Shown: positions 8,414 through 16,988, counted from the stretch's first letter. The stretch is DNA of 64,000 nucleotides from Streptomyces sindenensis (GCF_014649035.1 NZ_BMSG01000022.1:1-64000); one strand, 5' to 3'. Translations and numbers: made by a program. The notes: generated from the sequence alone by a model not told the origin.

Positions 8414-9301
8414 GTGCACTCCGTCCACCTGGCCGTGCTGATGACGAGTCACGACCACCGCGCGCGGACGCTGTCCGCCCTGCGCGCCCTGGAGGAGCAG
8501 CGCGCTCTCCCCGCCGGGACGACGCTGGGCGTGCATCTCGTGGACACCGGCAGCTCCGACGGTACGCCGGAGGCGGTGCGGCTGCGTCATCCCGCGGTGG
8601 AGGTCATGCCGGTGGGCGCCGACGTCTCCCGCAACCAGGCGCTGCGCATCGCGAGCCGGAACAGCCGCAGTGGCGGCGGGGGCGGCGGCCCGCTCGGCGG
8701 CATCCCGGGCGGACCGAGCCACGCGTGGACACATCAGCTGTGGCTCGACGACGGCGTGGAGCTGTTCCGGGACGCCCTCGCGACGTTGTTGCGCACCTCG
8801 GACGCGGCCGGTTCCGACGCGGTCGTCGTCGGCGCGGTGCGCAACGCGTACGGGGGCACCGTGTACTCCGGACGACGGGGCCGTTCCCTGACGCTCGTCG
8901 AGCCGGGCGCGCACCGGCCGGAGCGCTGCGACACGTACGACGGACGGGTTGTTCTGGTACCGCGTGCCGTGTACGACGTCGTCGGCGACCCCGACAAGGT
9001 CTTCCGTCATCGGATGGGCGACTACGACCACGGTCGGCGCGCGCGGCGGGCCGGGGTGGTCGCGCTCGTCGCCCCGGGCCACGCCGGCGCGTGCGTGGAG
9101 GGACCGGCGGCTCCCGGCAGCCAGGAGCCGGGCATCGGCGTCCGGGAGGCGCTGCGCCGGGTGACCTCCGTGCGGGAACTGCCGCCGCGCCAGTGGTGGG
9201 CGTACTGCCTGCGGCACACCTGGCCGTGGGCTCCGTATCTGATGGTCTCCCCGTACGCGCGCACCGCGGCCCGCGCCACGCTCGGGCGGCTGCGGGGGTG
9301 A
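8414..9301 (+). CDS. Family 2-like glycosyltransferase
   Basis: A 295-residue GT-A-type protein without membrane helices. It opens with the GT2 pattern AVLMTSHDHRARTLSALRAL, then VDTGSSDGTPEAV (near 42), SRNQALRIA, and a DxD-like LDDGVELF (near 114). Later GDYDHGRRARRAG resembles the acceptor/base region. It should add a sugar to a glycan or lipid acceptor. Donor and acceptor are unknown. The GTG start at 8414 is preceded by GAGGAGC. It converges with the MraY/WecA-like gene downstream, 17 bases apart. A Gly/Ser-rich insertion (near 78-90) is unusual. Confidence 0.82.
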   Translation: MHSVHLAVLMTSHDHRARTLSALRALEEQRALPAGTTLGVHLVDTGSSDGTPEAVRLRHPAVEVMPVGADVSRNQALRIASRNSRSGGGGGGPLGGIPGGPSHAWTHQLWLDDGVELFRDALATLLRTSDAAGSDAVVVGAVRNAYGGTVYSGRRGRSLTLVEPGAHRPERCDTYDGRVVLVPRAVYDVVGDPDKVFRHRMGDYDHGRRARRAGVVALVAPGHAGACVEGPAAPGSQEPGIGVREALRRVTSVRELPPRQWWAYCLRHTWPWAPYLMVSPYARTAARATLGRLRG

Positions 9302-9318
9302 TCGCGGACCGGGCGGTG

Positions 9319-10611
9319 TCAGCCCCGTTCGGCCGCGGCCGTGGCGGCTTCGGCGGGGCGGCCGTTGGGCGGGGGCGGCACGGTGGGGCGCCCCGCGGCG
9401 GTCCTCGCCGTGGCGGCGGGCGCGCCGTTGCCGGGAGCAGAGCCCTTGGCACCGGTCGCGGGGGCCGCGGCAGGGATCGCGGCACCGGGGGTGGACGTCT
9501 CGGGGCGTCGGGCGGTGTTCGTACGGGCCTGGTTCGCGCGGGACGTGGCGGTACGGGACGGAGCCGCGCCGGACGGGGTCGTGCGGGAGGAGCCGGTACG
9601 GGTCGGTTGCGTGCGGGGCGGGGCGTACGGCGGGATCCTCAGCAGGGCGTACACGGCGGCGGCCGTCCCGGCCAGCGGCAGGAGGAGGAACGCCGGGTGC
9701 AGCAGCTTCGCGTACACGAGGGTCCCGGTGGCCACGGGCACCGCCGCCCACAGCGCGGTCAGGACCGCGGCGCCCGGCACGGTGACGCGGACCCGGCGCA
9801 GCCGGTGCGCGATGTGGTCGTCCGTGTCGCGCAGCGGGGAACGCGCCGCGCGGCGGCGGGAGATCAGGACCAGGGCGCTGTCGGCGAGGGCCACCGTGGC
9901 CAGGGCGGGCAGCGCGGCCCACGCGGCGCGGCCGGACGGGGCGGCCGCCAGGATCAGCGCACCGGAGGCCGCCAGGGCGAATCCGGTGAACTGCGCACCG
10001 GCCGCGCCGAGCCGGAGCCGCGCGGGGTGCCAGGTGTGGAGGAGGAAACCGGCCAGGCCCGCGACCAGGGTCGCCGGGAGCAGCGCGAGAGCGGGGTCCC
10101 CGCCGGCCAGGGCGCACGCGAGCAGTCCGGCGGCGGTGACCAGTCCGACGGCGGTGAGCAGCCCGTCGGCGTGGTCGAGCAGGGCGAACGCGTTGGTGAC
10201 GAGGACGATCCAGAGCACGGCCAGGATGCTCCCCGCCGGTGAGAGGCCGGCCAGGCAGACGACGAGGACCGCGGCGGCGACCTGGACGGTGAGGCGCAGG
10301 GCGGCCCACAGCGGCTTCAGGTCGTGGACGAGACCGAGGGCCGCCACGAGCCCTGCCCCGGCGAGCAGCCCTGTGACGGAGCCCGCCGCGTCGGCCCCCG
10401 CGCCGAGCCACAGGGCCGCGCCGGTCGCCGTGCCGACGCCGAGCACGGCCGTCGCACCGCCGGCCCTGCGCAGCGCCTCGGCCCGTGGCGCACGCCCGCC
10501 CGGTTCGTCCGGGACGCGGGGGCGGAGCGCCACGCGGCGGACACTCTTGGCGAGTGCGACCGTGATGAACAGCGCGGCCACACCGGAGGCGATGATCCCC
10601 AGCACGTTCAC
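9319..10611 (-). CDS. MraY/WecA-like (GT4) polyprenyl-phosphate transferase-like membrane protein
   Basis: A protein of about 430 residues with roughly ten hydrophobic helices in the first 320 residues and a disordered Pro/Thr/Arg/Ala-rich cytoplasmic tail of about 100 residues. LGLVHDLKPL and NAFALLDHADGL sit where MraY/WecA enzymes have the DD and NxxNxxDGxDGL motifs, which suggests the undecaprenyl-phosphate sugar-1-phosphate transferase fold. The first aspartate of the DD pair is replaced by His, so activity is uncertain. The GTG at 10611 follows GAGGAAAGG closely, and a GTG two codons later is an alternative. It lies tail to tail with a GT2 gene, consistent with cell-surface glycan work. 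Confidence 0.7.
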   Translation of the reverse strand: MNVLGIIASGVAALFITVALAKSVRRVALRPRVPDEPGGRAPRAEALRRAGGATAVLGVGTATGAALWLGAGADAAGSVTGLLAGAGLVAALGLVHDLKPLWAALRLTVQVAAAVLVVCLAGLSPAGSILAVLWIVLVTNAFALLDHADGLLTAVGLVTAAGLLACALAGGDPALALLPATLVAGLAGFLLHTWHPARLRLGAAGAQFTGFALAASGALILAAAPSGRAAWAALPALATVALADSALVLISRRRAARSPLRDTDDHIAHRLRRVRVTVPGAAVLTALWAAVPVATGTLVYAKLLHPAFLLLPLAGTAAAVYALLRIPPYAPPRTQPTRTGSSRTTPSGAAPSRTATSRANQARTNTARRPETSTPGAAIPAAAPATGAKGSAPGNGAPAATARTAAGRPTVPPPPNGRPAEAATAAAERG

Positions 10612-10845
10612 CTGCCCTGCCTTTCCTCGTTCATGACCTGCGGCGCGGGTGCCGGGCGGCCGGCGGAACTGCGGCCGCCCGGTCTCCAACCTACGGGCCA
10701 ATGCCCGGATTCCCCCTAAATAACACGAAAAGGGCGACGTATTGTTCTGTCGCCCGCTCGCGCGGCGACCCGCGCCGGTCAGTCGACGGACCCCAAGGGG
10801 ACTCGGCTCGGCAGGGGTTGTGAGGCGATGTGGACAAAGGGGCCG

Positions 10846-11205
10846 TCAGCCGCCGGGACGACGTGCGGCGTTGCGCTCGGCGGCGGCGTGCCACCAGCGC
10901 GGCGGAGAGGGCGCGGTGATCACGGAGGTGGGCTGATCGGGGTGCAGGCCCAGGGCGTGCAGCGCGGCGGCGTCGACCCGGACGGCGTACCGGCCGCGCC
11001 AGTGGCCGTCCGCGCCGATGCCGCAGGCGAGATCGCAGCGGATCAGCTCCCCGGCGAAGGGCATCCAGTCGATCCCGCGGTCACGCAGTCAAGCGCGCAG
11101 CGCCGCCGGGGGCCGCGGGCAGCCCGGCAGGTTCTCGTACGACACGACGGTCACCCACGCGGTGCCCGGCCTGCTCCTCGCCGTCTCCCTGCTCTCCGTG
11201 CGCAT
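10846..11205 (-). pseudogene. Small gene interrupted by one in-frame TGA
   Basis: From ATG 11205 the frame reads about 38 residues (containing WVTVVSYENLPG), meets TGA at 11091-11089, then continues in the same frame with LRDRGIDWMPFAGELIRCDL to a stop at 10846, about 119 residues in all. Both halves look like coding sequence and read as one globular protein with no indel, so a single substitution is the simplest explanation. The 3' half could restart at ATG 11064. I do not recognise the family. It lies 17 bases beyond the amidohydrolase stop and was probably its operon partner. A sequencing error is also possible. Confidence 0.5.
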
Positions 11206-11222
11206 GGCGTCGAGCGTAGCCG

Positions 11223-12800
11223 TCACCCCGCGGCGCGGGTGTCCCGGCCGTCCACGTAGGTCCGGACGATCTCGATGTCCCCGATCCGGGAGGGGTCCAC
11301 GCGGTGCGGGTCGTCGCCCAGCACCACCAGGTCGGCGCGCATCCCCGGTGCGAGGGCACCCGCCGCGTCCTCCCAGCGGCAGGCGTGGGCGCCGGCGACG
11401 GTGTAGGCCCGCAGCGCCTCGTCGACGGTGACGGCCTCGTCCGGGCCGACGAGGCGGCCCGAGGCGGAGGCGCGTTCGACCATGAACTGGATCGCGCGCA
11501 GGGGTGCGCCGTCCGCGACGGGGCGGTCAGAACTGCCGACGAGCGCGACGCCGTGGTCCAGGAAGCCCCTCCCGCGGTACATCCAGCCCGCCCGCTCCCG
11601 GCCCATCACCGTCGCGTAGTCGTCGCCGAAGCAGCGCAGGAAGTTGGGCTGGATCACCGCGCTCACGCCGAGCGCGGCGAACCGGGGCAGCTGGTCGGGT
11701 CGGATCAGCCCGGCGTGTTCGATGCGGTGGCGCGCGTCCGGGCGGGGCCGTAGCTTCTGGGCCCGCTCCAGGGCATCCAGGGCGAGGTCGGCGGCGCGGT
11801 CGCCGATGGCGTGAACGGCGAGCTGCCAGCCGGCGAGGTGGCCGTCGACGATGAGGGCGGCGAGGCGTTCCGGGTCGTCCTGGAAGCGGCCGACGTTGTC
11901 GCTCGTGCCTTCGTACGGTGAGGTGAGCGCCGCCGTCCGGGCCATCATCCCGCCGTCGGTGTAGATCTTGAGAGCGCCGAGCGACAGCCAGTCGTCGCCG
12001 AAGCCGGTGCGCAGGCCGAGATCCAGGGCCTGGGTGAACCCGTCGTCGATGTGCGCCGCGCGGGGGCGCAGGGTGTCGCCGGAGGCCATGAGCTGGACCC
12101 GCAGGGGCAGTCGACCGCGGTCACGGAGGAGTTGGTAGGCGCCCAGTTCGACGGGGCTGTGACCGAGGAGTCCGCCACCGATGCCCGCCTCGGCACAGGC
12201 GGTGATCCCTTCGTCCAGGCAGGCGCGGGCGGCGAGTTCGATCGCGTCGGCCAGCTCTTGCTGGGAGTACGGGAGCCGCAGCCGGCGGGCGGTGGTCATG
12301 GCGCTCTCGGCGAGGAAGCCGTCCTCGTGCGGGGTCCCGTCCGGCAGCAGGTCCAGCACGGCGGTGTTGACGACGCAGGCGTGCCCGGAGTCGTGCATCA
12401 GGAAGACCTTGCGACCGTGGCTGACCCGGTCCAGTTCGGCGGCGGCCAGGTGCCGGCCCAGGGCCCGCTGGTCGTATCCGGCCACGTCGACCCAGGCGCC
12501 GGGAGGGGCGGGCCGCCGGGCCGCCGCGTCGACGACGGCGAGGATGTCCTCGATCCGTTCGCACGGGGCGACGCTCGGAGTGCCGGCCTTCAACCCGGCC
12601 CAGGCCAGGTGGACATGGCTGTCGATGAAGCCGGGCAGCACGGTCGCCCCGCCCAGGTCGACGACCTCGCGGGCGGGCAGGGAGGTCACGGCGTCGTCCA
12701 CGCCGACGATCCGGCCCCGCCAGATCCCCAGGTCACGGGCGACGGGATGGCGGGGATCCATCGTGAGGACGCGCGCGTTCGTCAGTCTCGTGCAGAGCAC
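11223..12800 (-). CDS. Amidohydrolase family protein (YtcJ-like)
   Basis: A 525-residue metal-dependent hydrolase of the amidohydrolase 3 (YtcJ/NfdA-like) group. The small N-terminal beta domain is followed by the metal motif DSHVHLAW (near 60), then EAGIGGG, HAIGDRAAD, RIEHAGLI and a late SSDRPVADG aspartate motif. These enzymes cleave amide or formamide bonds of small molecules. The substrate cannot be predicted. The length fits the family. The start at 12800 is an ATG. The next gene downstream (minus strand, about 10.8-11.2 kb) is broken. Confidence 0.88.
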   Translation of the reverse strand: MLCTRLTNARVLTMDPRHPVARDLGIWRGRIVGVDDAVTSLPAREVVDLGGATVLPGFIDSHVHLAWAGLKAGTPSVAPCERIEDILAVVDAAARRPAPPGAWVDVAGYDQRALGRHLAAAELDRVSHGRKVFLMHDSGHACVVNTAVLDLLPDGTPHEDGFLAESAMTTARRLRLPYSQQELADAIELAARACLDEGITACAEAGIGGGLLGHSPVELGAYQLLRDRGRLPLRVQLMASGDTLRPRAAHIDDGFTQALDLGLRTGFGDDWLSLGALKIYTDGGMMARTAALTSPYEGTSDNVGRFQDDPERLAALIVDGHLAGWQLAVHAIGDRAADLALDALERAQKLRPRPDARHRIEHAGLIRPDQLPRFAALGVSAVIQPNFLRCFGDDYATVMGRERAGWMYRGRGFLDHGVALVGSSDRPVADGAPLRAIQFMVERASASGRLVGPDEAVTVDEALRAYTVAGAHACRWEDAAGALAPGMRADLVVLGDDPHRVDPSRIGDIEIVRTYVDGRDTRAAG

Positions 12801-12955
12801 GGGCGGTGCCTCCCCGTCGCGTTCGGACCCACGGCCCGCGGCCGGAGAGCGGGCCGGGTCAAGTTAACCCGCTCGCCCCCTCCTGTCGACGTCAGGGGAT
12901 GTTTCCAGCCGTCTTCCGCTGTCAACATCCCGGTGAAGCATGGGGCGTTGTGTTA

Positions 12956-12974
12956 TTAGGTAAGCCTTGCTTTA
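12956..12974 (+). promoter_or_regulatory. Probable iron box (DmdR1/DtxR-type) upstream of the formyltransferase
   Basis: The 19-mer TTAGGTAAGCCTTGCTTTA matches the Streptomyces iron-box consensus TTAGGTTAGGCTAACCTAA at 13 of 19 positions and keeps the TTAGGTAAG half intact. It lies 41 bases before the formyltransferase ATG, where a DmdR repressor would block transcription when iron is sufficient. Confidence 0.7.
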
Positions 12975-13014
12975 CTGATGCGCGCCGGTCATCGCTTTCC
13001 AAGGAGGCACCTTC

Positions 13015-13959
13015 ATGCGGGTCGTCATGTTCGGATACCAGACCTGGGGCCATCGCACCCTGCAAGCCCTGCTGGACTCCGAGCACGACGTGGTGACCGT
13101 GGTGACCCATCCCAGGAGCGAACACGCCTACGAGAAGATCTGGGGCGATTCGGTCGCCGATCTCGCGGAGAAGCACGGCGTCCCCGTGATCATCCGCAAC
13201 CGGCCGGACGGCGAACTCGTGGACCAGCTCAGGGAAGTGGCCCCGGACATCATCGTGGCCAACAACTGGCGGACGTGGATGCCGCCGGAGATCTTCACCC
13301 TGCCGGTCCACGGCACGCTCAACATCCATGACTCGCTGCTGCCCGCCTACGCGGGTTTCTCGCCACTGATCTGGGCGCTCATCAACGGCGAGCCGGAGGT
13401 CGGTGTCACGGCCCACATGATGGACGAGGAGCTGGACGCCGGTGACATCGTCGTCCAGCGGGCGGTGCCCGTGGGACCGACGGACACCGCGACCGACCTC
13501 TTCCACCGCACGGTCGATCTCATCGCACCGGTCACCGTCGAGGCCCTCGGGCTGATCGCCTCCGGGCAACGGGAGTTCACCCCGCAGGACCGGTCGAAGG
13601 CGAGCTTCTTCCACAAGCGCGCCGAGGAGGACATCCGCATCGACTGGAACTGGCCCGCCGAGGACCTGGAGCGCCTGGTCCGCGCCCAGTCGGCCCCGTA
13701 CCCGGCCGCCTTCACGTACCACCGGGGGCGCCGGATCGAGGTCGTCTCGGCCGTGGTTTCCGAGGGCCGCTACGGCGGCACCCCGGGGCGCGTCTTCTAC
13801 CGCGAGGGCGACGGCGTCGTGATCGTCGCCGGAGCCGACGCCCGCACCGGCCGCAATCGCGGTCTGGCCATCACCCGCGTACGGACCGAAGACGGCCGCG
13901 AGCTGCCCGCGACCGAGTACTTCACCTCGATGGGCGGATATCTCACCAGCCGCCCCTGA
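13015..13959 (+). CDS. Methionyl-tRNA-formyltransferase-like enzyme, probable siderophore N-formyltransferase
   Basis: A 314-residue protein of the formyltetrahydrofolate-dependent transferase family. The catalytic set is visible: NIHDSLLPAYAG (Asn and His near 106-108) and the later Asp in LDAGDIV. A C-terminal OB-like domain follows (SAPYPAAFTYHRGRRIEV). It is not the housekeeping Fmt, because no def or fmt context is present and the N-terminus differs. It closely recalls CchA-type enzymes that formylate hydroxyornithine in hydroxamate siderophores. The iron box upstream supports that role. No NRPS genes are present, so it would act in trans. AAGGAGG precedes the ATG. Confidence 0.85.
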   Translation: MRVVMFGYQTWGHRTLQALLDSEHDVVTVVTHPRSEHAYEKIWGDSVADLAEKHGVPVIIRNRPDGELVDQLREVAPDIIVANNWRTWMPPEIFTLPVHGTLNIHDSLLPAYAGFSPLIWALINGEPEVGVTAHMMDEELDAGDIVVQRAVPVGPTDTATDLFHRTVDLIAPVTVEALGLIASGQREFTPQDRSKASFFHKRAEEDIRIDWNWPAEDLERLVRAQSAPYPAAFTYHRGRRIEVVSAVVSEGRYGGTPGRVFYREGDGVVIVAGADARTGRNRGLAITRVRTEDGRELPATEYFTSMGGYLTSRP

Positions 13960-13977
13960 CGATCGGGACCCACCCCT

Positions 13978-14790
13978 ATGCGTACCGCACGTGCCCGGCA
14001 CTACCTCATGTGCCGGCCCACCTACTTCGACGTGGTCTACTCCATCAACCCGTGGATGGACCCGGCGAAGCCCGTCGACACTCCGCTGGCCATCGCCCAG
14101 TGGGAGCGGCTGCGCGAGGTCTACCTGAGCCTCGGGCACACCGTCGACACGATCGACCCCGTCCCCTCCCTCCCCGACATGGTCTTCGCCGCCAACGGCG
14201 CCACGGTCGTCGACGGGCGGGCCCTCGTGGCCCGGTTCCGCGACGCCGAGCGCATCGCCGAGGGCCCCGCCTACCACAACTGGCTGCGCGACAACGGCTT
14301 TCCGGCGCCGCGTACGGCCGCCTTCGTCAACGAGGGAGAGGGCGACTACCTCCTGGCGGGCGACTGGCTGCTGGCGGGCACCGGCTTCCGCAGCGACCCC
14401 CGCTCGCACGACGAGGCGCAGGAGTACTTCGGGCGCCCGGTGATCGGGCTGACCCTCGTCGACCCCGACTACTACCACCTGGACACCGCCCTGACCGTGC
14501 TCGACGAGACGACGGTCGCCTACTACCCGCCGGCCTTCTCCCCCGGCAGCCGGGCGGTCCTGGAGCGGCTGTTCCCGGACGCCCTCCTGGCCACCGCCGC
14601 CGACGCCGAGGTGTTCGGGCTGAACGCGACGTCGGACGGATACAACGTGGTCCTGCCGCAGAACGCGACGGAGTTGGCCGGGCAGTTGCGTGAGCGCGGG
14701 TTCAACCCGATCGGCGTGGACCTCTCGGAACTCCTCAAGGCGGGCGGCAGCGTGAAGTGCTGCACGCTGGAGCTGCGCCGGGACGCCTGA
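13978..14790 (+). CDS. Dimethylargininase / amidinotransferase superfamily protein
   Basis: A 270-residue protein of the guanidino-group-modifying superfamily (DDAH, arginine deiminase, amidinotransferase). The substrate-binding Asp/Glu segment SLPDMVFAANGA (near 60), a central His (YYHLD) and the catalytic Cys near the end (GGSVKCCTLEL) are present. DDAH hydrolyses methylated arginines to citrulline. It starts 18 bases after the formyltransferase gene and shares its iron-box promoter by inference. If so, it may feed ornithine or citrulline metabolism linked to hydroxamate siderophores. The start has only a weak ribosome binding site. The terminator at 14801 closes the unit. Confidence 0.82.
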   Translation: MRTARARHYLMCRPTYFDVVYSINPWMDPAKPVDTPLAIAQWERLREVYLSLGHTVDTIDPVPSLPDMVFAANGATVVDGRALVARFRDAERIAEGPAYHNWLRDNGFPAPRTAAFVNEGEGDYLLAGDWLLAGTGFRSDPRSHDEAQEYFGRPVIGLTLVDPDYYHLDTALTVLDETTVAYYPPAFSPGSRAVLERLFPDALLATAADAEVFGLNATSDGYNVVLPQNATELAGQLRERGFNPIGVDLSELLKAGGSVKCCTLELRRDA

Positions 14791-14800
14791 CGCACGAACG

Positions 14801-14837
14801 GACGGCCTTCCCGCGGAAACTCCGCGGGAAGGCCGTC
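14801..14837 (+). terminator. Strong intrinsic terminator after the formyltransferase-DDAH unit
   Basis: A perfect 17-base-pair stem, GACGGCCTTCCCGCGGA, with a 3-base loop (AAC), begins 11 bases after the DDAH stop. It closes the two-gene unit that starts at the iron box. Confidence 0.88.
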
Positions 14838-14999
14838 GGCGCGCCGTCGGCTCGGGCGCACGACCACCGGGCCGAGGACCTTCCCGCCCCGCCCCCTGAC
14901 GCGAGGTCAGAGCAAGGAATCCGGGCCGCGGGCGCCCCGCCGCTGTGAAGTGGCTCACGATGTCGGGGACTTCAGGGCGGGCTACTCGATCATGACCGG

Positions 15000-15704
15000 A
15001 TGGACACTCGATTCCTCGGCATCCCCGAGCTGACCGAAACGCCCTCCGTGGCGGTCGTGGTCGACGTCATGCGCGCCTACACCGTGGCCGCCTGGGCCTT
15101 TGCCCGGGGAGCGGAGAGGATCGTCCTCGCCGAGTCGCTGGACGACGCCCTGGCGCTCAAGGCACGTCATCCGGACTGGGTGGCGCTCAAGGACGGCGCG
15201 CCCGCGCCCGGCTTCGACGCCGTCAACTCCCCGGGCCTGCTGCGCTCCGCCCACCTGGGCGGACGGACTGTCGTGCAGAAGACCACGGCGGGGACGGTGG
15301 GCGCCCTCGCGGTCAAGGAGGCGTCACTGGTGCTGTGCGCCGGCTTCGTGGTGGCGGAGGCCACGGCGGAGCTCCTGCGCCAACGCGGGTGCGAAATGGT
15401 CACGTTCGTGGTCACCGGCGAGGACGGGAGCGCCGAGGAGGATCTGGCGTGTGCCCAGTACATCGCGGGGAGGGCCACGGGGAAGGGGACGGACGCGACC
15501 GCGTTCGTGCGCCGCGCCGCGAAGTCGCGCGCCGCCGCGGAGCTCGATGAGGGCATCCGCGAAGGAGCCCACCGCGACGACGTCGCCCTCTGCCTCGAAG
15601 TCGACCGGTTCCCGTTCGCCATGGTCGCGACCCAGGAGGACTCGCTGATGGTTCTCCGTCCGCACGGCGTACCCGCGTCGGCCGACGCGGGTACGCCGGC
15701 CTGA
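15000..15704 (+). CDS. 2-phosphosulfolactate phosphatase family protein (ComB-like)
   Basis: A 234-residue protein with the ComB family hallmarks: the acidic VVVDVMRAYTVAAWA near the start, an LVLCAGFVVAEATAELL segment, and a C-terminal DDVALCLEVDRF. ComB removes phosphate from 2-phosphosulfolactate in coenzyme M synthesis. Actinobacteria do not make coenzyme M, so the true substrate is unknown. Neighbours give no clue. The ATG at 15000 is out of frame with an overlapping upstream ATG at 14992 and is the only start consistent with the family. Confidence 0.85.
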   Translation: MDTRFLGIPELTETPSVAVVVDVMRAYTVAAWAFARGAERIVLAESLDDALALKARHPDWVALKDGAPAPGFDAVNSPGLLRSAHLGGRTVVQKTTAGTVGALAVKEASLVLCAGFVVAEATAELLRQRGCEMVTFVVTGEDGSAEEDLACAQYIAGRATGKGTDATAFVRRAAKSRAAAELDEGIREGAHRDDVALCLEVDRFPFAMVATQEDSLMVLRPHGVPASADAGTPA

Positions 15705-15772
15705 TCGTCCGGCGAGGCGGCCCCCGGCCCGCTCCAGGACGGCAGACCGGCAAGCCGCAGGGAACTTGGTGT

Positions 15773-15787
15773 TGACTATCGTTTTCA
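15773..15787 (+). promoter_or_regulatory. Probable Zur box upstream of rpmF
   Basis: TGACTATCGTTTTCA matches the Streptomyces Zur consensus TGAAAATGATTTTCA at 11 of 15 positions and keeps the dyad ends TGA and TCA. It lies 38 bases before a cysteine-free L32 gene, a known class of Zur target. Repression in zinc-replete cells is inferred. Confidence 0.7.
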
Positions 15788-15824
15788 TATAGCGTTCGAG
15801 CTCAACGACGAAAGGTGGTCCCTC

Positions 15825-15995
15825 ATGGCGGTTCCCAAGCGGAAGATGTCCCGCAGCAACACCCGTCACCGGCGCGCCCAGTGGAAGGCCACGACACCTC
15901 AGCTCGTCCCCGTGACGATCGAGGGAACCGTCCACCACGTGCCGCAGCGGCTGGTGAAGGCCTACGAGCGCGGGCTCCTGCGTCCGGAGGGCTGA
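15825..15995 (+). CDS. rpmF: Ribosomal protein L32, zinc-independent (cysteine-free) form
   Basis: A 56-residue protein beginning MAVPKRKMSRSNTRHRRAQW, the L32 signature, and ending KAYERGLLRPEG. The zinc-ribbon cysteines of the canonical form are absent: the usual C..CG pair is replaced by PQLVPVTIEGTVHHVP. Such C-minus paralogues replace zinc-binding L32 during zinc starvation and release zinc. AGGTGG about 6 bases before the ATG supports the start. The Zur box at 15773 fits its regulation. It is a single-gene unit. Confidence 0.95.
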   Translation: MAVPKRKMSRSNTRHRRAQWKATTPQLVPVTIEGTVHHVPQRLVKAYERGLLRPEG

Positions 15996-16097
15996 CCGGG
16001 CCCCCTCGGGCACACCGCGTTCCGCGCATCCGGGACAATGGGGCGTACGGCCGCGGCACACCGCTGCCGGCAGCGCACGCCACCAGGAGTCAGCGTC

Positions 16098-16922
16098 TTG
16101 TCCCAGCGCACCTCGTACGCCGCCCAGCCCGACCTGCAGTCCGACTGCGGGAGCTGCTTCGGGCTGTGCTGCGTGGCGCTGCCCTTCTCGCGCTCCTCGG
16201 ACTTCCCGGTGGACAAGTCCGCCGGCACTCCCTGCGGAAACCTCCAGGAGGACTTCCGCTGCGGCATCCACCGGCGGCTGCGTGACACGGGGTACAACGG
16301 CTGCACGGTGTTCGACTGCTTCGGGGCGGGACAGAAGGTCTCCCAGGTCACCTTCAAGGGCGTCAGCTGGCGCGAGGAGCCGGATTCGGCCCGCGTGATG
16401 TATGAGGTCTTCCCCGTCGTGCGGCAGCTCCAGGAGCTTTTGAAGTACGTCGCGCAGGCCCTGGACCTGTCCGCGGCCGCGCGTGTCCACCGCGACCTGC
16501 GTCGCGCGTACGAGCGGCTGGACGCCCTCACCCGGGACCCGGCCGAAACCCTGCTCGCCGTCGACGTGGACGCGCTGCGCGGCGAGGTGAACCCGCTGCT
16601 CCTGCGGGCCAGCGAGCTGGCCCGGGCGGACGTGCCGGGGCGGAAGAACCACCGGGGCGCCAACCTCATGGGCTCCCGGCTGCGCGGTGCGAAGCTGCGG
16701 GGCGCCAGCCTGCGCGGTGCCCTCCTCATCGCGGCCGATCTGTCCGACGCCGACCTTCGCGACGCCGACCTGATCGGCGCGGACATGCGGGACACCAACC
16801 TGTGCGGGACGGATCTGCGCGGGGCGCTGTTCCTCACCCAGCCCCAGCTGAACGCCGCGCGGGGCGACGCCCGCACGAAGGTGTCCCAGCCCCTGGAGCG
16901 CCCGGCCCACTGGGCGGCCTAG
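16098..16922 (+). CDS. Cys-cluster and pentapeptide-repeat protein
   Basis: A protein of about 274 residues with two parts. Residues 10-80 carry a cysteine-rich cluster (DCGSCFGLCC, then CGNLQEDFRCGIHRRL and GCTVFDCFG), resembling a Zn/Fe-binding YkgJ-like module. After a helical linker (100-180), residues 185-245 form at least ten pentapeptide repeats of A(D/N)LxG type (ANLMG, GAKLRGASLRGALL, ADLSDADLRDADLIG), which fold as a right-handed quadrilateral helix. The TTG at 16098 is chosen because AGGAG precedes it by 8 bases. An in-frame ATG at 16038 lacks a ribosome binding site. Function unknown. Confidence 0.8.
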   Translation: MSQRTSYAAQPDLQSDCGSCFGLCCVALPFSRSSDFPVDKSAGTPCGNLQEDFRCGIHRRLRDTGYNGCTVFDCFGAGQKVSQVTFKGVSWREEPDSARVMYEVFPVVRQLQELLKYVAQALDLSAAARVHRDLRRAYERLDALTRDPAETLLAVDVDALRGEVNPLLLRASELARADVPGRKNHRGANLMGSRLRGAKLRGASLRGALLIAADLSDADLRDADLIGADMRDTNLCGTDLRGALFLTQPQLNAARGDARTKVSQPLERPAHWAA

Positions 16923-16988
16923 AGTTTCCCTGCGCCGCTTGCCCGGCGGCGCCCTGCCGCTGGCTGCCGGCTGCCGGTGACCGCCGTC

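Noticed and set aside
10691..10894. A 67-codon minus-strand frame
   Set aside because: Arg/Ser-rich without family resemblance or ribosome binding site; treated as intergenic.
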